Below are positions 23,202 through 32,038 of a stretch of DNA of 32,038 nt, one piece after another. The notes beneath the pieces are model-generated. The model was not told the DNA's origin, did no database searches, and saw only the letters and a list, made by a program, of their open reading frames with translations. The stretch spans positions 1 through 32,038 of the forward strand of contig JAFHCF010000079.1 in the NCBI GenBank assembly GCA_048497495.1. Direction: 5' to 3'. Each line of letters starts with the position of its first letter. Positions within the stretch are counted from its first letter, which is position 1. A program made the position numbers and the translations under genes. The DNA is from JAFHCF01 sp048497495 (lineage in GTDB: Bacteria; Pseudomonadota; Alphaproteobacteria; Rhizobiales; Ancalomicrobiaceae).

Positions 23202-24620
23202 TCAGCGCGGCAGTTCGGTCTTGCCCATCAGGGCGAGGTCGATGGCGCGCGCCGCCTGACGGCCCTCGCGGATCGCCCACACCACCAGGGACTGGCCACG
23301 CCGCATGTCGCCGGCGGCGAAGACCTTGGGGATCGAGGTGGCGTAGTCGTCCTCGTTGGCCGCGACGTTGCCGCGGCCGTCCTTGGCGACGCCGAGCGCG
23401 TCGATCATGCCCTCGTGCACCGGCGAGACGAAGCCCATGGCGAGCAGCACCAGGTCGGCCTTGAGCACGGTCTCGGTGCCCGGGATCGGCTGGAACTTGC
23501 CGTCGACCTGGGCGCAACGGACCTCGCTGACGCGGCCGTCGACACCCTCGAACTTCGTCGCGGTGATCCCGAACATGCGCTCGGCGCCCTCCTCGTGGGA
23601 GGACGAGGTGCGCAGCTTGATCGGCCAGTTCGGCCAGGTGGCGAGCTTGTCCTCCTTCTCCGGCGGACGCGGCATGATCTCGAGCTGCGTCACCGAAAGC
23701 GCCCCCTGACGCACCGAGGTGCCGATGCAGTCCGAGCCGGTGTCGCCGCCGCCGATGACCACGACGTGCTTGCCGCCCGCCAGGATCGGCGCCACTTCGC
23801 CGAGCGGCTCCTCGGAGACCCGACGGTTCTGCTGCGGCAGGAACTCCATGGCGAAGTGGATGCCGGCGAGGTTGCGGCCCGGCGCCGGCAGATCGCGCGG
23901 CTTCTCCGATCCGCCGGTGAGCAGCACCGCGTCGTGAGAGGCCACCAGTTCCTCGGCCGAGACGTCGAGGCCGACGGTGGTGTTGTAGCGGAACTGCACA
24001 CCCTCGGCGACCAACTGCTGGACCCGGCGCTCGACCACGCCCTTGTCGAGCTTGAAGTCGGGAATGCCGTAGCGCAGCAGGCCGCCGGCCTTGGCGTTCT
24101 TCTCGTAGACGTGGACCTCGTGGCCGACGCGCGCCAACTGCTGGGCGGCGGCGAGGCCGGCGGGCCCGGCGCCGACGACCGCCACCTTCTTGCCGGTCTT
24201 CACCTGCGCCGGTTCGGGCGTGAGCCATCCCGCCTCCCAGGCCTTCTCGGCGATGGTCGCCTCGATGGTCTTGATGGTGACCGGCGCGTCGAACAGGTTC
24301 AGCGTGCAGGCGGCCTCGCACGGCGCCGGGCAGATGCGACCGGTGAAGTCCGGGAAGTTGTTGGTCGAGTGGAGGTTGTTCGACGCCGTCTCGTAGTCGC
24401 CGTCGTAGACAAGATCGTTCCAGTCGGGGATCTGGTTGTTGACCGGGCAGCCGCGATGGCAATAGGGCACGCCGCATTCCATGCAGCGCGCCGCCTGGCG
24501 TTCGACGTCGGCGGAGCCCAGCGGCAGGATGAACTCCCGGTAGTGGCGGATGCGATCCGCCGCCGGCTGGTACTTGAGTTCCTGGCGATCGTATTCGAGG
24601 AAGCCGGTGACCTTGCCCAT
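23202..24620 (-). CDS. gltD: Glutamate synthase (NADPH) small subunit
   Basis: 472-aa beta subunit of glutamate synthase. It oxidises NADPH and passes electrons via FAD and iron-sulfur clusters to GltB. The N-terminal cluster cysteines are visible as C46, C49, C54 and C58 (ARCMECGVPYCHRGCP) and C97, C101 and C105 (RICPAPCEAACT). The FAD site VAVVGAGPAGLAAAQQL lies near 146-162 and the NADPH site VVVIGGGDTGSD near 288. The C-terminal FAD motif is VFAAGDMRRGQSLVVWAI. GGAG is 6 bases before ATG 24620. It follows gltB by 141 bases on the same strand. Confidence 0.96.
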   Translation of the reverse strand: MGKVTGFLEYDRQELKYQPAADRIRHYREFILPLGSADVERQAARCMECGVPYCHRGCPVNNQIPDWNDLVYDGDYETASNNLHSTNNFPDFTGRICPAPCEAACTLNLFDAPVTIKTIEATIAEKAWEAGWLTPEPAQVKTGKKVAVVGAGPAGLAAAQQLARVGHEVHVYEKNAKAGGLLRYGIPDFKLDKGVVERRVQQLVAEGVQFRYNTTVGLDVSAEELVASHDAVLLTGGSEKPRDLPAPGRNLAGIHFAMEFLPQQNRRVSEEPLGEVAPILAGGKHVVVIGGGDTGSDCIGTSVRQGALSVTQLEIMPRPPEKEDKLATWPNWPIKLRTSSSHEEGAERMFGITATKFEGVDGRVSEVRCAQVDGKFQPIPGTETVLKADLVLLAMGFVSPVHEGMIDALGVAKDGRGNVAANEDDYATSIPKVFAAGDMRRGQSLVVWAIREGRQAARAIDLALMGKTELPR

Positions 24621-24717
24621 CGGTGTCTCCGTGTCTGTGTCTGTCCGGGTCGATCCCCTCCGGGGCGCGAGCGAGGCGCGCCGTCGTCGGGAAGGACCGC
24701 CGGTGGTGTCCGGGGAT

Positions 24718-24742
24718 CGGAGGTCGGCCGGGCCGACCTCCG
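24718..24742 (-). other. Intercistronic gltB-gltD hairpin
   Basis: CGGAGGTCGGCC (24718-24729) is the perfect complement of GGCCGACCTCCG (24731-24742), centred on one G. It lies 19 bases after the gltB stop and may set the relative amounts of the two subunits or protect gltB mRNA; there is no T-tract. Confidence 0.6.
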
Positions 24743-24761
24743 CGTCGTCACGGGGCGCCGA

Positions 24762-29516
<4,755 letters not shown>

Positions 29517-29993
29517 CCTCGCAATTCGCCGCGCCTCATGGGAAGCACGGCCGGTGTTCTCCGGTCCCGGCCGCGGAGAGCGCCGTCCCTCCCCGCGACC
29601 GGCGCGGTGGGGAAAATTCGGCGCCGACATCGGCCGGCTCTCGCATCCTCGTCGCCGCGAAAACCTCCCCGGGATACCCTCTCGTCGCCGAAAGGACCGC
29701 CCCGAGGGGAAATCCGGCAGAAGAAGCCACTCGAAAATCGGCTGATTTCCGCCGTTGTTCGAAGGTTCCTCGAATATAGGTCAGTAGTACTGACCTATAT
29801 CTTCCGAGCGGAAGATCGCAGAAAACGGCGCTTCTCGCAAGCCGCTGTTCCCGGCGGCATGCTCGAGGATTGACCAAGGGCGTCGCCGGCTCGAAGCCCG
29901 ACCGTCGCGGAACCGCGACCCATCGCCACCACGCCATTGCCCGAGACACGATCGACCCTTGTGCGCGCGCCGCGCCCGGTGTCATCTACGCTC
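29517..29993. other. 477-bp divergent region between gltB and the threonine aldolase gene
   Basis: The gltB-proximal 250 bases are GC-rich, with no ORF I believe and no recognisable riboswitch. Then comes a perfect 27-bp palindrome (29774-29800), immediately followed by a small hairpin CTTCCG-AG-CGGAAG (29801-29814). The aldolase-proximal part shows no convincing promoter or ribosome site. The long gltB leader implied by the palindrome position is unusual. Confidence 0.6.
29774..29800. promoter_or_regulatory. 27-bp perfect palindrome, probable repressor operator
   Basis: ATATAGGTCAGT (29774-29785), AGT, and its exact complement ACTGACCTATAT (29789-29800). Its AT-rich outer arms in a GC-rich region and 12-bp perfect symmetry are typical of TetR-, MarR- or GntR-class operators. 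It could act on gltB, the aldolase or both. No regulator gene is adjacent and I do not recognise the motif. Confidence 0.6.
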
Positions 29994-31046
29994 ATGATGT
30001 TTGCATCCGACAACTGGGCCGGCGCCTCGCCCAAGGTTCTCGCCGCGCTGGCCGCCGCCGGCTTCGGTACGCCGCTTCCCGCCTATGGCGACGACGAGAT
30101 CACCCGACGCCTCGAGGCGCGCTTCGCCACGCTCCTCGAGCGCGACGTCGACGTCTTCCTGGTCGCCACCGGCACCGCCGCCAACGCCCTCTCGGTCGCC
30201 GCCTTCGCCCCGCCCTGGGGCCAACTCCTCATCCACGAGGAGGGCCACCTCGCGGTCGACGAATGCGGCGCGCCGGAGTTCTTCGCCGGCACCCGCACCG
30301 CCACCCTGCCCGGCGCCCGCGGCAAGCTCGACGCGACGGATCTCGCCCGCCGCCTCGCCGCTTGGCCGGTCGACGTCCATCACGGACGCCCGGCGGTGCT
30401 GTCGATCACCCAGGCCAACGAGAGCGGGCAGGTCTATACCGTCGCCGAGGTCACGGCGCTCGCCGGGATCGCCCACGCCCATGGCCTCGCCGTCCACATG
30501 GACGGTGCCCGGCTCGCCAATGCGATCGCCCGCCTCGGCTGCTCGCTCGCCGAGATCACCTGGAAGGCCGGCGTCGACGTCCTCTCCTTCGGCGGCACCA
30601 AGGGCGGCTGCCTGATGGCCGAGGCGATCGTCTCCTTCGATCCGACGAAGCGCGACGAACTGGCCTATCGCCGCAAGCGCGCCGGCCAGTTGATCTCCAA
30701 GCACCGCTTCGTCGCCGCCCAGTTCGACGCCTGGCTCGACCGCGACCACTGGCTCGATCTCGCGACCCACGCCAACGCCATGGCCGACCGCCTCGCCGCC
30801 GGCCTCGCCGCCACCCGCGACGTCCGTCTCGCCTGGACACCGCAGGCCAACGAGGTCTTCGCCGTCATGACGCCGGCGACCGCCGAGCGCCTGCGCGCCG
30901 CCGGCGCCCGCTTCTACGACTGGTCGACCGCCGGCCTCGCGCCCGAGGACCGGCTCGCCGAGGGCGAGGCCCTGTGGCGCCTGGTGACGAGCTTCGCCAC
31001 CACCGAGACCGAGGTCGACGCCTTCGTGGCGCTCCTCGATCGCTGA
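29994..31046 (+). CDS. ltaE: Low-specificity L-threonine aldolase
   Basis: 350-aa PLP enzyme (fold type I, beta-eliminating lyase family) cleaving L-threonine or allo-threonine to glycine and acetaldehyde. Visible residues are the PLP lysine K203 in SFGGTKGGC, the cofactor-binding aspartate and arginine in HMDGARLANA (168-177), the TGTAAN phosphate loop (59-64) and H85 in HEEGHL. The N-terminus FASDNWAGASPKVL matches the family, placing the start at ATG 29994 or ATG 29997. Neither has a clear ribosome site, and an upstream TTG extension lacks family similarity. It is divergent from gltB across 477 bases. Confidence 0.92.
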   Translation: MMFASDNWAGASPKVLAALAAAGFGTPLPAYGDDEITRRLEARFATLLERDVDVFLVATGTAANALSVAAFAPPWGQLLIHEEGHLAVDECGAPEFFAGTRTATLPGARGKLDATDLARRLAAWPVDVHHGRPAVLSITQANESGQVYTVAEVTALAGIAHAHGLAVHMDGARLANAIARLGCSLAEITWKAGVDVLSFGGTKGGCLMAEAIVSFDPTKRDELAYRRKRAGQLISKHRFVAAQFDAWLDRDHWLDLATHANAMADRLAAGLAATRDVRLAWTPQANEVFAVMTPATAERLRAAGARFYDWSTAGLAPEDRLAEGEALWRLVTSFATTETEVDAFVALLDR

Positions 31047-31077
31047 GAGGCCCCACGACGCAGCGAGAACGAGTGCA

Positions 31078-31196
31078 CGATGGTTCGAGACGGCGCGCGA
31101 GACGCGCGCCTCCTCACCATGAGGCATCTGAAATTGTTGCGGAAATTAAAAGCGCCTCATGGTGAGGAGGGCCGCGAGGCCCGTCTCGAACCATCG
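31078..31196. repeat. Cloverleaf-forming intergenic repeat, copy 2 (intact)
   Basis: A 119-bp element made of four contiguous perfect stems with no unpaired bases at the junction. The closing stem pairs 31078-31091 with 31183-31196 (14 bp). The left hairpin pairs 31092-31098 with 31104-31110 (7 bp). The central stem pairs 31111-31125 with 31154-31168 (15 bp) and has a 28-base AT-rich loop. The right hairpin pairs 31169-31173 with 31178-31182 (5 bp, loop GCGA). It shares GTTCGAG and CTCACCATGA-type arms with copy 1 at 1937-2065. It lies between the aldolase stop and the convergent Dabb gene and could also act as a transcript-end structure for both. Confidence 0.9.
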
Positions 31197-31237
31197 CCCA
31201 CCGCGCCCGCCACGCGCGCCGCGCTGCCCTGCCCCGC

Positions 31238-31525
31238 TCAATCCAACTCGAAATCGGCGGCGATCCTGAGATCGCGCTTCGGCCGGACCGCGGCGATCGA
31301 GGCGGCGTAGGTCGGGTGCGCCTTGTAGGCGGCGAGCGCCGCCGCGTCGGCGAATTCGCCGTAGACGACGAAGTCGACCTCGCCCGACAGATCGTCGCGG
31401 CGCAGGTTGCGGCGAATCACCAGTCGCGAGGCGTGCGGATTGGTCTCGAGGATCCTCAGGCCGTCTTCCACCGCTGGGTGGTCGGCCGGATCGGCGACGG
31501 AAAAGAAGACGACGTGGCGGATCAC
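31238..31525 (-). CDS. Dabb (stress-responsive alpha/beta-barrel) domain protein
   Basis: 95-aa soluble protein forming a dimeric ferredoxin-like barrel. It starts at GTG 31525 (IRHVVFFSVADPADHPAV), with GGAGG 4 bases upstream. An in-frame ATG at 31594 would add 23 residues that do not match the family. Conserved pieces are HVVFFS at the start, EVDFVVYGEFADAAALAAYKAHPTY in the middle and LRIAADFELD at the end. Homologues are linked to stress or aromatic-compound metabolism, but no specific reaction can be assigned. It is convergent with the aldolase across the cloverleaf repeat. Confidence 0.88.
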   Translation of the reverse strand: MIRHVVFFSVADPADHPAVEDGLRILETNPHASRLVIRRNLRRDDLSGEVDFVVYGEFADAAALAAYKAHPTYAASIAAVRPKRDLRIAADFELD

Positions 31526-31546
31526 GGGGCCTCCGTAGGAAACTAA

Positions 31547-31571
31547 GTATGCGTGGCCGCATTTCGCATAC
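31547..31571. promoter_or_regulatory. Inverted repeat between the Dabb gene and the AT-rich gene
   Basis: GTATGCG (31547-31553) and CGCATAC (31565-31571) are perfect complements separated by 11 bases. The repeat sits just upstream of the Dabb start on one side and before the -35 of the AT-rich gene on the other, so it could be an operator for either. Confidence 0.4.
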
Positions 31572-31576
31572 AGCAC

Positions 31577-31604
31577 TTCCAACCGACGATACACAATCTA
31601 TAAT
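31577..31604 (+). promoter_or_regulatory. Sigma-70 promoter of the AT-rich gene
   Basis: The perfect -10 hexamer TATAAT (31599-31604) is preceded after 16 bases by TTCCAA (31577-31582). Transcription would begin near 31611, about 28 bases before the ATG. Confidence 0.6.
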
Positions 31605-31638
31605 TATGTACGATCTCGATGCTGACCGGAGGTGAAAA

Positions 31639-31986
31639 ATGACCGACGTAACTGATGTTTCAATGGGGTTTTCTGAAATTTCATTCTGCAAGAAAGACCC
31701 GGGGAGGCCTAGATCAACTAAAGTTGAAGGAAATGTAACGATAATAAATGAAGAAATTGCAGAAATAGCGTCATATTTTACGACGTCTACTTTTGTATCT
31801 TTCACTCTAAATAACTCAAGCATATCCGAACATCAAAGCATAATATTAAAAAATATCGTCTTATCGGAAGACATGGATGCTGAATATTCGAAGATTGACT
31901 CAAAGTCAGCCAACGAAATACCACAAATCTTACGCTCGCTTGCCGATAAATTGGAAGAAATTTGCGCTCGGTCGAATGGCACTTAA
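31639..31986 (+). CDS. Orphan 115-aa protein, AT-rich and probably acquired
   Basis: Predicted cytoplasmic protein from ATG 31639, with a strong GGAGGTG site 4 bases upstream. By hand count the gene is about 37% GC, against very GC-rich neighbours. It uses AGA, AGG, ATA and TTA codons that the surrounding genes avoid. The protein has no signal or TM segment. A Ser/Thr-rich central part with alternating hydrophobics (NVTIINEEIAEIASYF, FVSFTLNNSSIS) suggests beta-strands. A C-terminal amphipathic helix (EIPQILRSLADKLEEICARS) could mediate oligomerisation. I recognise no family. Candidates include an immunity or accessory protein from a lost island, but nothing visible establishes a function. 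Confidence 0.75.
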   Translation: MTDVTDVSMGFSEISFCKKDPGRPRSTKVEGNVTIINEEIAEIASYFTTSTFVSFTLNNSSISEHQSIILKNIVLSEDMDAEYSKIDSKSANEIPQILRSLADKLEEICARSNGT

Positions 31987-32009
31987 CGAGCCAATTGCAG
32001 CCGTGCCCC

Positions 32010-32038
32010 GAAACGAAGACCGCCCCCTCGTCTTGCGA
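32010..32038 (-). terminator. Partial terminator of a minus-strand gene beyond the window
   Basis: GAAACGAAGAC (32010-32020) is the same tail motif that ends galU and gltD on the minus strand. It is followed by CGCCCCCTCG, a TCTTG loop and then CGA at the window edge, which looks like the first three bases of the matching arm. Confidence 0.45.

Noticed and set aside
31078..31196. Cloverleaf as a tRNA gene
   Set aside because: Stem lengths, the 28-base loop and the absence of T-loop, anticodon-arm and CCA-type features do not fit a tRNA.

Overview
The window is a GC-rich chromosomal segment from an alphaproteobacterium, most likely a member of the Hyphomicrobiales (Rhizobiales). The evidence is a homospermidine synthase beside a type III ornithine decarboxylase-like enzyme, a palindromic Zur-type operator, a CtrA-type TTAA-N7-TTAA cluster, a single-domain KdsD, a BBP2-like outer-membrane barrel and a complete gltB-gltD pair. 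The genus cannot be fixed from sequence alone. No rRNA, tRNA, CRISPR array, phage or insertion-sequence transposase is visible. Almost all of it is ordinary housekeeping DNA, with a few unusual non-coding elements and one AT-rich foreign-looking gene at the right edge.

Layout, left to right. (1) 1-5.2 kb: a PLP decarboxylase (40-1170), a GNAT acetyltransferase, a repeat-rich intergenic region, a short TPR-like protein preceded by a good sigma-54 promoter, a secreted protein on the minus strand, and homospermidine synthase (3699-5129). The decarboxylase and homospermidine synthase together outline ornithine to putrescine to homospermidine. (2) 5.3-7.6 kb: a chemoreceptor and a small membrane protein. 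(3) 7.6-12.75 kb, minus strand: a zinc-uptake operon reading right to left. It begins with a promoter whose -10 lies in a Zur-like palindrome, followed by a His-rich membrane peptide, ABC ATPase, permease, zinc-binding protein, a COG0523 GTPase and a cytoplasmic WD40 protein. (4) 12.8-15.5 kb: ferrochelatase, then a QmcA-type SPFH protein with its NfeD partner. (5) 15.5-23.2 kb: envelope genes. These are KdsD, a beta-barrel outer-membrane protein, GalU, an MltB-type Tat lipoprotein transglycosylase behind the triple TTAA site, a DUF459 SGNH-fold protein that has lost catalytic residues, and a half-size EamA transporter. (6) 23.2-29.5 kb, minus strand: gltB then gltD, the two glutamate synthase subunits. 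(7) 29.5-32.0 kb: a 27-bp perfect palindrome in the gltB/threonine-aldolase divergent region, threonine aldolase, a second copy of a cloverleaf repeat, a Dabb-domain protein, and an orphan 115-codon gene of about 37% GC with its own TATAAT promoter.

The most distinctive non-coding signal is a repeat present twice, about 29 kb apart (1937-2065 and 31078-31196). Each copy can fold as a four-way cloverleaf. In the second copy four perfect stems meet with no unpaired junction bases, and the arm sequences differ between copies while pairing is kept. Other signals worth following are the Zur operon with its near-leaderless His-rich peptide, the sigma-54 promoter in front of an unassigned TPR gene, the missing catalytic residues of the DUF459 protein, and the AT-rich terminal gene.
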